From assembly GCA_902801565.1 (NCBI GenBank), contig CADCIX010000005.1, positions 1-64,000 of the forward strand: a DNA stretch of 64,000 nt, written 5' to 3'. Position 1 is the stretch's first letter. Each line of letters starts with the position of its first letter. This DNA comes from an uncultured Veillonellaceae bacterium (GTDB lineage Bacteria; Bacillota; Negativicutes; Selenomonadales; Selenomonadaceae). Both the position numbers and the translations under genes were made by a program. This document shows, in pieces, positions 1 through 7,905 of the stretch. Under the pieces are notes generated by a model. It was not told the DNA's origin. It did not search any database and was given only the letters and a program-made list of their open reading frames with translations.

Positions 1-96
1 GGTTCCACCTGTTCCCATTCCGAACACAGTAGTTAAGCATCAAGAGGCCGAAAGTACTTGGCTGGCGACGGCCCGGGAGGATAGGTAATTGCCGGT
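1..96 (+). rRNA. rrf: 5S ribosomal RNA, 3' part
   Basis: The window opens inside a 5S rRNA. The stretches TTCCCATTCCGAACAC and AAGTACTTGGCTGGCGAC and the closing TAGGTAATTGCCGG are typical of the loop B/C region and the 3' half of bacterial 5S. About 20 nt of the 5' end lie outside the window. An intrinsic terminator follows directly, so this is the end of an rRNA operon. Confidence 0.93.
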
Positions 97-104
97 TTTG
101 ACTG

Positions 105-136
105 AAGCACCTGCTTTTTGCGGGTGCTTTTGTTTT
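105..136 (+). terminator. Intrinsic terminator of the rRNA operon
   Basis: A GC-rich hairpin (AGCACCTGC, loop TTTTT, GCGGGTGCT) is followed by a T-rich run. It starts about 9 nt after the 5S rRNA end. Confidence 0.9.
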
Positions 137-147
137 TGCTACAATTG

Positions 148-156
148 TGGTATAAT
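148..156 (+). promoter_or_regulatory. Extended -10 promoter of mscL
   Basis: TGGTATAAT is a perfect -10 hexamer with an extended TG motif, about 50 nt upstream of the mscL start. No good -35 is visible, as is usual for extended -10 promoters. Confidence 0.6.
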
Positions 157-205
157 TTACTACGATTTATTAATTACTTTCATTTCAAGAGAAAGAAGGA
201 TTCCT

Positions 206-637
206 ATGATTGAAGAATTCAAGAAATTCATTATGCGTGGCAATGTGCTGGACATGGCTGTTGGTATCATTATTGGTGCTGCCTTTGGGAAGATCGTGAC
301 CTCTTTTGTCAATGATCTGCTTATGCCTCCTTTGGGTCTGATTTTGGGGCATGTGGATTTTTCCAACCTGTTCATCAACCTTTCTTCCAAGGAGGTTGCA
401 ACCCTGGCTGAGGCGAAGGCAGCAGGATTGCCTGTCATAGCTTATGGCGCGTTCCTGAATTCTGTGGTGGATTTCCTGATTGTGGCCTTTGCCATCTTCA
501 TGCTCATCCGCCAGGTGAATCGCCTGATGCCGCAGAAGGAGGCAGAGCCTGAGGCACCGAAGCGCCTGTGCCCTTACTGCAAATCTGAGATTGCAGAGGA
601 TGCCACGCGTTGTCCCCATTGTACCTCTGAAGTGTGA
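206..637 (+). CDS. mscL: Large-conductance mechanosensitive channel MscL
   Basis: This 143-residue channel opens under membrane tension to release solutes during hypo-osmotic shock. The N-terminus [18 protein letters not shown] and the following glycine-rich first membrane helix are the MscL signature. The second helix ([18 protein letters not shown]) lies near residues 78-100. The C-terminus carries a small zinc-ribbon-like CPYC...CPHC pair, which is known in many Firmicute MscL proteins. The ATG at 206 follows AAAGAAGGA; an upstream in-frame extension into the rRNA terminator is rejected. The gene is monocistronic, between an extended -10 promoter and a hairpin terminator. Confidence 0.96.
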   Translation: MIEEFKKFIMRGNVLDMAVGIIIGAAFGKIVTSFVNDLLMPPLGLILGHVDFSNLFINLSSKEVATLAEAKAAGLPVIAYGAFLNSVVDFLIVAFAIFMLIRQVNRLMPQKEAEPEAPKRLCPYCKSEIAEDATRCPHCTSEV

Positions 638-660
638 TGAGGCAAGAGTTTCCCTAAAAG

Positions 661-717
661 TTATCCACATTATCCCCAGTCCTTTTGCAAAGACTTGTGG
701 ATAATGTGGATTTTTTT
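661..717 (+). terminator. mscL terminator built from inverted DnaA-box-like sequences
   Basis: The arms ATCCACATTATCC (663-675) and GGATAATGTGGAT (699-711) form a 13-bp stem followed by seven T. The outer sequences TTATCCACA (661-669) and TGTGGATAA (696-704) are exact matches, in opposite orientation, to the DnaA-box consensus. Termination is the more likely main role; DnaA binding is only a possibility. Confidence 0.75.
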
Positions 718-807
718 GCCACTTTCCTCTTGATGAGCAGTATGATAGAATTTTTTGGCGGAAAAAAGAGGATTCCATGATTTTGCGACGAATACAAAAA
801 ATGAAAA

Positions 808-933
808 ATGGAAAATGTGTCCGCTGCCTCCGAGGAGCAGTCTGCTTCTTCCGACGAAATCGCATCGGCCAGCGATTCCCTGGCAAAACTGGCACAGGAA
901 CTTCAGAATTCCTTGCAGAGATTCAAATTTTGA
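808..933 (+). pseudogene. Remnant of a methyl-accepting chemotaxis protein C-terminus
   Basis: Reading from 808, the 41 codons give a sequence with AASEEQSASSDEIAS followed by LAQELQNSLQRFKF and a stop. This is the characteristic extreme C-terminus of methyl-accepting chemotaxis receptors: the last signalling-domain helix and its methylation-site region. A stop codon (TGA, 802-804) lies immediately upstream in frame, and no receptor body is present in any frame. It is best read as the last fragment of a deleted receptor gene. It may still lie on a transcript with the small frame that starts 18 nt later. Confidence 0.7.
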
Positions 934-951
934 CGAATAGGGGTTGTTTGT

Positions 952-1110
952 GTGGAACAGGAAATACGAGAGAAGCTTCTGGATGTTTATGCTGAGATTG
1001 ACAGGGACGATGTGAGGCAAAGGCAGTTGTTTTGGGATGTCCTGTCGTGTTTTGGCGCGGCCAGTGATTTCATGAAGTGCCTTCAGGAGGAAAAAGAGGA
1101 AAAGAATTAA
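952..1110 (+). CDS. Small hypothetical protein, 52 residues
   Basis: A short frame starts with GTG at 952, about 9 nt after AGGGG, in the same frame as the chemotaxis-receptor remnant upstream. The product is very charged and probably helical, ending in QEEKEEKN, with two cysteines and a WDVLSCFG segment in the middle. No family is recognised. It converges on cobT and overlaps its stop codon by 4 nt. It may be a real small gene or the tail of the deleted locus upstream; no promoter is visible directly in front of it. Confidence 0.4.
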   Translation: MEQEIREKLLDVYAEIDRDDVRQRQLFWDVLSCFGAASDFMKCLQEEKEEKN

Positions 1111-3011
1111 TCCTTTCTGCGGGACTGGCGTCTGGTCCCCGGTCCGTCGTTGGCGGTGGGGACGCTGGTTTCGGCGAAGGTCTTCATATCGTTCAGCATG
1201 TGCAGCGATGCATCCACGATGCTTTTTCCAAGGCAGGCGGTGATACCGCCTGCTGTTTTTATGCCCATCTGGAGCAGGAAGGGCTGTATATGCAGGATAT
1301 AGGGCTTGATGGCGGGACATAGGGACTCGGCATATCTGGCGATGATCTCTGTGGACTCGTCATCCAGAATGACAAGGCTGCTGTTGTGGGCAGCGGCGAT
1401 GATGGCGCCCATGAGGGCCGCTGCATCGACCTTCAGGTCTTTCGGCACATGGGCCAGGAACTCGTCGGGGGCGTAGCGCAGGCTGCCGTTCTCATGGAGC
1501 AGGGCTTCTTTCAGGCGGGCTGCCTTGGTACCGCAAGGGTCTTCCATGCGGTTTTCTGTCAGGGCAACGCCAATGAGAGGCGAGGTGAAGGTGATGTCCT
1601 CTGCGGTTACGCGGCCAAAATCGAAGGCTGCGGTTGGCGGCAGACCGGGACGCAGGCAGGCAAGGGTCACTTCTGCCCCGGCGCTCTCGGCGAAGGCATG
1701 CATAAGGCATTTTTGGGTGTCTGAGAGACTCTTGCTCTTGTTGAAGCACAGGAGGTCAAAGTGAAGCCCTGTTTCCGGGCGGTCATCCGCAAGAATGCCG
1801 GCGATTTCTGTGGCAATCTGTTCCAGATATCCAAGGCAGTCGACGGGCTTGGCCAGATTGTCGATGCGGGACTGGCAGAGCTCCATGGATTGGCGGTCCA
1901 GCACGGGCATCGTGTGCAGGTAGAAATTGAAGGTCTTGTCCGTGACCGTGGGCGGTTCCGTGGGCATCTGCTCCCGATGGAAATCGACGGAAGCATCTTC
2001 CTCCAGGGCATTGCAGGCATGAATGGCTGTATCCAAAAAGGTGGCCGCAAGAGAAGAGCCGCAGGTTTCTCCCAAACGAAGCTTCAAATCCATGCAGGAG
2101 GAAAGCCCAAGTTTTTTGAGGATGGCCTGATGTCCCCGCTCCGTTGCCAGATGGGATGCCATAATGTATTCACGGGAGAGAGGTGCAATTGTGGCGGCAA
2201 TGAGGGCGGCAGCACCGGCATTGAACCCATCCAGCACGGCGATGGAGCGATGGGCTGCGGCGCCCAGTATGATGCCTGCGATGCAGCCAAGCTCAAAGCC
2301 GCCGACCTTGGCGAGGACATCCAGGCCGTCCGTGGGATCCGGGTGGTTGGTTTCCAGTATCTGCCGCACGACGGAGACTTTTTTCGCCAGCCGTTCATCG
2401 GAGATATTGGTTCCCCGGCCGGTTGCTTCCTCGGGGGAAATGCCGCAGATCGCTGCACAGATTGCAGCGCTGGAGGTGGTATTGGCAATGCCCATCTCGC
2501 CGGGCAGGAAGCAGCGGTAGCCATTCTCTGCACAGGCGGAGACGATCTTGATGCCGGACTCGATGGAGGTGATGGCCTGTTCCCGTGTCATGGCGGGGCC
2601 CAGGGCAGAGTTCGCCGTCCCGTCGGCAATGTGGCAGTTCACAAGGCAGGGGATATTGCCGGTATCTCCGGCGATTCCCATGTCCACCACCAGAAGGTCG
2701 GAGGAGGCGAAATTGGCCGCGGCATTGGCGGCGGCACCGCGGGAAATGAGGTAGTTGGCCGTCATCTGCACGGTGGTCTCGGGTGGATAGGCGCTGACAC
2801 CCATGGCAGCGACTCCGTGGTCGCTGCAGCAGATGATGGTGCATTTCTTTGGCGGTTCGGGAGTGCTTTCTCCTGTGATTCCGGCATAACGCAGGAGAAG
2901 TTCTCGGAGATGCCCAAGGCCTTTGGCATCGTCCAGCTTTTCCCCGACGGCCTGCATGGCAGCAGTGTCCAGGGGCTGGATGCGGGCGATGGTTTCCTCA
3001 AGAATGCTCAT
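1107..3011 (-). CDS. cobT: Fused tandem CobT-like phosphoribosyltransferase (ArsA-ArsB-like)
   Basis: CobT enzymes transfer phosphoribose from nicotinate mononucleotide to the lower-ligand base of cobamides. A normal CobT has about 350 residues; this protein has 634 and contains two CobT-like halves. Residues 1 to about 350 keep the family features, including IICCSDHGVAAMGVSAYP and RLGETCGS near residue 312, whose Glu matches the catalytic base. The second half begins near residue 366 with MPVLDRQSMELCQSRIDNLAKP, the usual CobT N-terminal pattern, but near residue 594 the Glu-bearing motif reads TAGGITACLG and lacks the Glu. In Sporomusa and Veillonella two separate CobT homologues, ArsA and ArsB, form a heterodimer that activates phenolics; this looks like a covalent version (inference). 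The start overlaps the tex stop as ATGA. Confidence 0.85.
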   Translation of the reverse strand: MSILEETIARIQPLDTAAMQAVGEKLDDAKGLGHLRELLLRYAGITGESTPEPPKKCTIICCSDHGVAAMGVSAYPPETTVQMTANYLISRGAAANAAANFASSDLLVVDMGIAGDTGNIPCLVNCHIADGTANSALGPAMTREQAITSIESGIKIVSACAENGYRCFLPGEMGIANTTSSAAICAAICGISPEEATGRGTNISDERLAKKVSVVRQILETNHPDPTDGLDVLAKVGGFELGCIAGIILGAAAHRSIAVLDGFNAGAAALIAATIAPLSREYIMASHLATERGHQAILKKLGLSSCMDLKLRLGETCGSSLAATFLDTAIHACNALEEDASVDFHREQMPTEPPTVTDKTFNFYLHTMPVLDRQSMELCQSRIDNLAKPVDCLGYLEQIATEIAGILADDRPETGLHFDLLCFNKSKSLSDTQKCLMHAFAESAGAEVTLACLRPGLPPTAAFDFGRVTAEDITFTSPLIGVALTENRMEDPCGTKAARLKEALLHENGSLRYAPDEFLAHVPKDLKVDAAALMGAIIAAAHNSSLVILDDESTEIIARYAESLCPAIKPYILHIQPFLLQMGIKTAGGITACLGKSIVDASLHMLNDMKTFAETSVPTANDGPGTRRQSRRKD

Positions 3012-5203
3012 GATATCTGTGCCTCCTTTGGCACCTGTTTCAGGGACAGGCCGATGCGTCCCCGTTTTTCGTCAACGCTGATGACCATGACGTTCAGGAT
3101 ATCCCCCACGGAAATCACGTCCAGGGGATGCTTGACGCGCTTCTTGCTGAGCTCGGAGATATGGATGAGCCCTGCGGTCTTGATGCCGATGTCCACGAAG
3201 GCGCCGAAGTCCGTGATATTGCGCACCGTGCCCCGCATGATGGTGCCGGGCTTGATGTCGGAGAGCTTTACGATGGCCTGCCGCGTCAAGGGGGCGGGAA
3301 GCTCCTCCCGGGGGTCACGGCCCGGTTTCACCAGGGCGTCGAGAATATCGTGGACCGTGGGGAGCCCTGCATCGAGTTCCCTGGCGAGTTTTTCCTCGTC
3401 CACGAGCTTGCGCTTGGCGGCAAGCATGGCGAGCTGGTTCTTGTCCGCAAGGTCCTGGAGAGCGAAGCCAAGTTTGGCAAGGACTTTTTCCGCCAGTTCG
3501 TAGGACTCCGGATGCACCGGAGTGTTGTCCAGGGGCGAGGCGGCTCCATGGATGCGCAGGAAGCCCGCGCATTGGGTGAAGGCCGCAGGGCCGAGGCGGG
3601 GAACCTTCAGGAGCTGGCGGCGGCTTTTGAATACGCCGTTTTCATTGCGGAAGGCGACGATGTTCTTGGCGATGGCGGCATTGATGCCGGCAATGTGCTT
3701 GAGGAGCGCACCGCTTGCCGTGTTGAGGTCCACCCCTACGTGGTTCACGGCAGACTCGATGGTGGCGTCCAGGGCGGCGGTGAGCTCCTTCTGGTTCACG
3801 TCATGCTGGTATTGCCCCACGCCGATGGCCTGGGGATCGATCTTCACAAGTTCCGCCAGGGGATCCTGCACCCGGCGGGCAATGGAGACTGCGCCGCGGA
3901 TGGTCACATCGTATTCCGGAAGCTCCTCCTTGGCGAGTTTTGAGGCGGAGTAGACGGAGGCTCCCGCTTCATTGGTGATGAGATAATGCACATCCTGAAG
4001 GCCGTTCTCGCGAATGAGATTCGCGGTGAATTCCTCTGTTTCGTAGGAGGCTGTGCCGTTGCCGATGGAAATCAGGGTCACATGGTGCTTTTTGATGAGG
4101 GCGAGGACCTTCTTTGCCGAGGCTTCGCGTTCCGCATCGCTCTTGGTGACCTGCAGCACGCCGTGGTCGATGACATGCCCGGTGGCATCCACCACAGCCA
4201 TCTTGCAGCCCGTGCGGTAGCCGGGATCGAGCCCCATGACCGTATGCCCTGCCAGGGGCGCCTGCAGCAGGAGTTGTTTGAGGTTCACGCCAAAGACCTT
4301 GATGGCCTGTGCCTCAGCGTCTTCCGTGAGCTTGGCGCGGATTTCCCGCTCCAGAGCGGGAAAAAGCAGGCGCTTGTAGCCGTCCTCCACGGCGAGCCTG
4401 AGATGCTCGGAGAAAATGGAGGGCTGGCGGTAGATGCGCTTGTAGATCTTCTCGATGTTGTCCTCATGATTGGCATTGAGCTTTACCTTGAGGAAGTCTT
4501 TTTTCTCGCCGCGGTTGATGGCGAGGATGCGGTGGGAGGGAAGGGAGCGCACGGGCTCCTCGTAGCCGTCGTACATGAGGAAGACCTGGCTTTCCTCCTC
4601 GTTCTTTTCCTTGTCCAGCTCGGTGGCAAGGATGCCGGTGTTCCAGAGATGCTTTCTCATTTCCTGGCGAAGGGAGGCCTCTTCCATGACCGTTTCCGCA
4701 ACGATGTCCATGGCGCCTGCCAGGGCATCCTCGGCAGAAGCGACGCCCTTTTCCTCGTCGATGAAGTCCTTGGCGGCCTCCAGCGCCGTGCCCTTTGTAG
4801 TCATCTGCATGACCATGGCATTGGCGAGGGGCTCCAGTCCCTTCTCCCGGGCGATTTGGGCGCGGGTGCGCTTCTTCTGCTTGTAGGGGAGGTAGAGGTC
4901 TTCCAGTTCCTGCAATTTCTGCGCCTTTTCAATGGACTGGCGCAGCTCGGGGGTCAGTTTCCCCTGTTCCTCGATCTTGGCGAGGATTTCCTCCTGCCTT
5001 TTCACGAGGTTGCGGAGGTAGGTAATGCGCTCCTCGATGGAACGGATCTGCTCCTCATCGAGGGATCCCGTCGCTTCCTTGCGGTAGCGGGCGATGAAGG
5101 GAACGGTATTGCCGCCGTCCAGAAGCTCCATGACAGCATCCACCTGTTTGGCACGTATTTTCATTTCAGCCGCAATGGTTGCGGAAATTTCTTCGATTCG
5201 CAT
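3008..5203 (-). CDS. tex: Tex family transcription accessory protein (YhgF)
   Basis: Tex is an RNA-binding protein thought to act with the transcription machinery. All expected parts are present in 731 residues: an N-terminal helical region containing PFIARYRKEATGSLDEEQIR, a YqgF/RNase H-like domain near residue 325 (VMGLDPGYRTGCKMAVVD), helix-hairpin-helix segments (NTASGALLKHIAGI) near residue 500, and a C-terminal S1 domain (GTVRNITDFGAFVDIG) near residue 655. The ATG at 5203 is followed by the usual Tex N-terminus, and an extended -10 promoter lies about 30 nt upstream. It is the first gene of a two-gene operon with the fused cobT; there is no obvious functional link between them. Confidence 0.96.
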   Translation of the reverse strand: MRIEEISATIAAEMKIRAKQVDAVMELLDGGNTVPFIARYRKEATGSLDEEQIRSIEERITYLRNLVKRQEEILAKIEEQGKLTPELRQSIEKAQKLQELEDLYLPYKQKKRTRAQIAREKGLEPLANAMVMQMTTKGTALEAAKDFIDEEKGVASAEDALAGAMDIVAETVMEEASLRQEMRKHLWNTGILATELDKEKNEEESQVFLMYDGYEEPVRSLPSHRILAINRGEKKDFLKVKLNANHEDNIEKIYKRIYRQPSIFSEHLRLAVEDGYKRLLFPALEREIRAKLTEDAEAQAIKVFGVNLKQLLLQAPLAGHTVMGLDPGYRTGCKMAVVDATGHVIDHGVLQVTKSDAEREASAKKVLALIKKHHVTLISIGNGTASYETEEFTANLIRENGLQDVHYLITNEAGASVYSASKLAKEELPEYDVTIRGAVSIARRVQDPLAELVKIDPQAIGVGQYQHDVNQKELTAALDATIESAVNHVGVDLNTASGALLKHIAGINAAIAKNIVAFRNENGVFKSRRQLLKVPRLGPAAFTQCAGFLRIHGAASPLDNTPVHPESYELAEKVLAKLGFALQDLADKNQLAMLAAKRKLVDEEKLARELDAGLPTVHDILDALVKPGRDPREELPAPLTRQAIVKLSDIKPGTIMRGTVRNITDFGAFVDIGIKTAGLIHISELSKKRVKHPLDVISVGDILNVMVISVDEKRGRIGLSLKQVPKEAQIS

Positions 5204-5233
5204 AATGCACCTGCTTTCTTTGTTTATCTATTC

Positions 5234-5242
5234 ATTATACCA
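5234..5242 (-). promoter_or_regulatory. Extended -10 promoter of tex-cobT
   Basis: On the minus strand the sequence TGGTATAAT gives a perfect -10 with the extended TG motif, about 30 nt upstream of the tex ATG. Confidence 0.6.
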
Positions 5243-5294
5243 CGTACAGTGCAAATTCGGGATTTATTCTTGCAGCTGCCCATGGATTCCCTGC

Positions 5295-5324
5295 TTGCAA
5301 AAAGAAAAGCATATGCGGTATACT
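5295..5324 (+). promoter_or_regulatory. Sigma-70-type promoter of yycJ-htrA-rlmH
   Basis: TTGCAA (5295-5300) and TATACT (5319-5324) are separated by 18 nt, about 80 nt upstream of the yycJ start. Confidence 0.6.
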
Positions 5325-5403
5325 CTAATGGAATGTTAATTTCCATGCAGGATGTTTACAGGCAGGTTTCGTATAGTGTGTGATGTATAGAGGTGGTTTC
5401 CCG

Positions 5404-6162
5404 ATGAGGGTTTCAGTCCTTGCCAGCGGCAGCAAGGGGAATGCGATTTTTGTGGAATTGGATGGGGTGCGGCTGCTCGTGGATGCGGGCATCAGCGCGA
5501 CGCGCATCAAGCGCGGATTGATGGAACAGGGCGTGGATGCAGGGACATTGGATGGCATTCTGGTGACCCATGAGCATACGGATCATGTGAACGGCTTGCC
5601 GATGCTCAGCAAATGGTACCATCTGCCCATCTTCACCCGCCTTGGGACCATGGAGCACATGGCCTGTCGGGAAAAGATTCCCATGGAATGCTTTCATGCC
5701 ATAGAGGAAGGATTTCAGCTGGGCGGAGTGAGGATCGTGTCCTTCAATATCCCTCATGATGCAGCAGAACCGGTGGGCTATCGCATCGAGGGTTCCGAGA
5801 CCTGCGTCGTGGCGACGGATCTTGGCTTCGTGACCAGCAGCGTCCAGGCGGCGCTGGAGGGCGCGGATGTCATGGTGCTGGAGGCGAACCACGATCCCGG
5901 GATGCTCAGGCAGGGTTCCTATCCCTGGCCCCTCAAGCGGCGCATCCTGTCAAACCGCGGGCATCTTGCCAACAGCGATGCGGCATGGGCTCTTGCGCGG
6001 CTGCACAGACGGCCGAGGCAGGTATTCCTTGCCCATCTTTCGGAGGAGAACAATCGGCCGGAACTGGCGCAGGAAACGGTGCAATCCATCCTGGCGCGGC
6101 AGGGTGTGGAGATTTCCCTTGCCATGGCATCCCAGTATGAACCGGTATCTCTTGTGGTCTGA
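5404..6162 (+). CDS. yycJ: MBL-fold metallohydrolase, YycJ/WalJ family
   Basis: The metallo-beta-lactamase fold is clear from MRVSVLASGSKGNAIFVE at the N-terminus and the metal-binding HxHxDH motif in THEHTDHVNG near residue 58, followed by further His and Asp ligands (IPHDAAEP, ATDLGF, HLSEENN). In Firmicutes yycJ often sits near htrA and rlmH, which is exactly the arrangement here, and the family has been linked to cell-wall and DNA-repair phenotypes as a probable nuclease. The start at 5404 is chosen over an upstream in-frame ATG because GAGGTGG precedes it at good distance and homologues begin with MRVSVLASGS. Length is 252 residues. Confidence 0.92.
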   Translation: MRVSVLASGSKGNAIFVELDGVRLLVDAGISATRIKRGLMEQGVDAGTLDGILVTHEHTDHVNGLPMLSKWYHLPIFTRLGTMEHMACREKIPMECFHAIEEGFQLGGVRIVSFNIPHDAAEPVGYRIEGSETCVVATDLGFVTSSVQAALEGADVMVLEANHDPGMLRQGSYPWPLKRRILSNRGHLANSDAAWALARLHRRPRQVFLAHLSEENNRPELAQETVQSILARQGVEISLAMASQYEPVSLVV

Positions 6163-6199
6163 TTTTTATATATTTTTTATTTTTGGGAGGCTGTCAGAT

Positions 6200-7330
6200 A
6201 TGAAAAACATCATCAGCAATATCGCGAAAAAACGTTGGAAGGGCTGTGCCATGACGACGGCGGCGCTCGCGGTCATGGGGTCGGTCTATTTTGCAGGCTG
6301 CGCCTTTGGGCCTGCAGGGGAGAATTCTGCAGCGGGCGTTGCGTCTTCTGCTCCATCTTCTTATTCTGATGCGAACATCTCCGAGGCGCGCAATACGCCG
6401 GTGGTGCGGGCGGCGAAGAATGTGGGCCCCACGGTGGTGGGCATCACTAACAAGGCCATTGCAAGGGACTGGTTCAACAATCCCATCCAGACGGAGGGTG
6501 TTGGCTCCGGCGTCATTTTCCGTGAGGATGGCTATATCGTCACGAACAACCACGTCATCGAGGGTGCCAAGGAACTCATCGTTTCCCTGGCGGACGGGCG
6601 GAGCCTCAAGGGCAAGCTCATCGGCGCGGATGCCCTGACGGATATCGCTGTGGTGAAGGTGGACGCCACGGATCTGCCCGCTGCGACTTTTGGAAATTCC
6701 GATGAGGTGGTGGTAGGGGAGCCTGCCATTGCCATCGGGAATCCCCTTGGCCTGGAGTTCAAGGGCAGCGTCACGGCAGGAGTCGTCAGTGCCTTGAACC
6801 GTACCCTGGAAATCAGTGACCGCCGCGTGAAGCTCATCCAGACGGATGCGGCAATCAATCCCGGCAATTCCGGCGGCGCTCTCGTGAACGCTGACGGCAA
6901 GGTCATCGGCATCAACAGCGCGAAGCTGGCGGCCAATGGCGTTGAGGGCATGGGCTTTGCCATTCCCATCAATACGGTGCAGACCATCGTGGATGAGATC
7001 ATGACCAAGGGCTATGTGGCCCGTCCCTATCTTGGCGTCACGATTTTCGACAAGCAGACGGCGGCCCGCTATGGCTATCAGCTCAACATCAGCAAGGGCG
7101 TCTATGTTTATCGCGTCTCTCTCGGCGCTCCTGCAGGCAAGGCCGGCATCCAGCCCGGCGATGTGATACTGAAGCTTGACGGCAATGAGGTGAACAGCGT
7201 GGCGGAGCTCCGGAATTCCATTGCCGAGCACAATGTGGGAGACAAGGTGACGCTGGTTCTTGATCGCAATGGGAGCGAGGAGACCGTGGAGGCTGTCCTG
7301 GAAGAGATGCCGCAGGAAAGCAATGGATGA
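6200..7330 (+). CDS. htrA: HtrA/DegP-like serine protease with one PDZ domain
   Basis: This is an envelope quality-control protease of 376 residues. A hydrophobic N-terminal segment (residues 15-33) ends in YFAGC, which could serve as a membrane anchor or a loose lipobox. The trypsin-like domain shows the complete triad: His in TNNHVIEG (about 118), Asp in LTDIAVVKV (about 147) and Ser in NPGNSGGAL (about 225). A single PDZ domain follows (GVYVYRVSLGAPAGKAGIQ, about residues 285-370). GGGAGG precedes the ATG at 6200. The stop overlaps the rlmH start as ATGA, so the two are co-translated. Confidence 0.95.
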   Translation: MKNIISNIAKKRWKGCAMTTAALAVMGSVYFAGCAFGPAGENSAAGVASSAPSSYSDANISEARNTPVVRAAKNVGPTVVGITNKAIARDWFNNPIQTEGVGSGVIFREDGYIVTNNHVIEGAKELIVSLADGRSLKGKLIGADALTDIAVVKVDATDLPAATFGNSDEVVVGEPAIAIGNPLGLEFKGSVTAGVVSALNRTLEISDRRVKLIQTDAAINPGNSGGALVNADGKVIGINSAKLAANGVEGMGFAIPINTVQTIVDEIMTKGYVARPYLGVTIFDKQTAARYGYQLNISKGVYVYRVSLGAPAGKAGIQPGDVILKLDGNEVNSVAELRNSIAEHNVGDKVTLVLDRNGSEETVEAVLEEMPQESNG

Positions 7331-7806
7331 GAATCACCATTGCAGCAGCGGGAAAGATCAAGGAAAAATATCTCAAGCTGGGCATCGAGGAGTTCCTGAA
7401 ACGATTGAAGCCCTTTGCCCAACTTGAGATCCGTGAGATCCATGAGGAGAAAATGCCGGAAAATCCTTCCCTGGCGGAGAAGGAGCAGGTGCTTCGGAGG
7501 GAGGGGACCCGGCTCTTGCGGCTGGTGCCCGAGGGCAGCTATCTCTTTGTGCTGGATGTCTACGGGAAGGAAATGTCCTCCGAGGAGCTGGCAGAGAGAA
7601 TTGCAGCCCTGTCCCTGGAGGGGCGCAGCAGCCTCACATTCCTCATCGGCGGTGCCTTTGGCATCTCCAGGGAGGTGCGTGATGCCGCCGATACCCTCTT
7701 GAGCTTTTCTCCCATGACCTTTACCCACCAGATGGTGAGACTCCTGCTTTTGGAGCAGGTTTACCGTGCCTTCAAGATCAACCGCGGAGAGAAATATCAT
7801 TGGTGA
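7327..7806 (+). CDS. rlmH: 23S rRNA (pseudouridine-1915-N3)-methyltransferase RlmH
   Basis: The 159-residue length and composition match RlmH, a SPOUT-class methyltransferase that methylates pseudouridine 1915 in helix 69 of 23S rRNA on assembled ribosomes. The N-terminus MRITIAAAGKIKEKYLKLGI, the knot region LTFLIGGAFGISREVRDAAD and the C-terminal RLLLLEQVYRAFKI...YHW are all typical. It is the last gene of the yycJ-htrA-rlmH operon, overlapping htrA by 4 nt, and is followed 4 nt later by a strong terminator. Confidence 0.97.
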   Translation: MRITIAAAGKIKEKYLKLGIEEFLKRLKPFAQLEIREIHEEKMPENPSLAEKEQVLRREGTRLLRLVPEGSYLFVLDVYGKEMSSEELAERIAALSLEGRSSLTFLIGGAFGISREVRDAADTLLSFSPMTFTHQMVRLLLLEQVYRAFKINRGEKYHW

Positions 7807-7810
7807 AGGA

Positions 7811-7845
7811 AACCCCGCCGGGATTAAGATTCCGGCGGGGTTTTT
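7811..7845 (+). terminator. Intrinsic terminator after rlmH
   Basis: AACCCCGCCGG and CCGGCGGGGTT form an 11-bp stem followed by a T-run. Confidence 0.92.
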
Positions 7846-7856
7846 GCACTGCATAC

Positions 7857-7885
7857 TTGACGGATAATAACTTTTTAGATATTGT
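7857..7885 (+). promoter_or_regulatory. Candidate promoter of the toxin-antitoxin locus
   Basis: TTGACG (7857-7862) and TATTGT (7880-7885) are spaced by 17 nt, ending just before the AAGGAGG ribosome-binding site of the toxin remnant. Confidence 0.4.
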
Positions 7886-7905
7886 ATAGTCAAGGAGGGC
7901 TGGCA

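Noticed and set aside
1761-3503. Long plus-strand open frame of 580 codons
   Set aside because: It lies antisense to cobT and tex, both with clear family motifs; its composition is that of a GC-rich shadow frame and it has no family features.
3986-5383. Plus-strand open frame of 465 codons
   Set aside because: Antisense shadow of tex, with no ribosome-binding site or recognisable domain.
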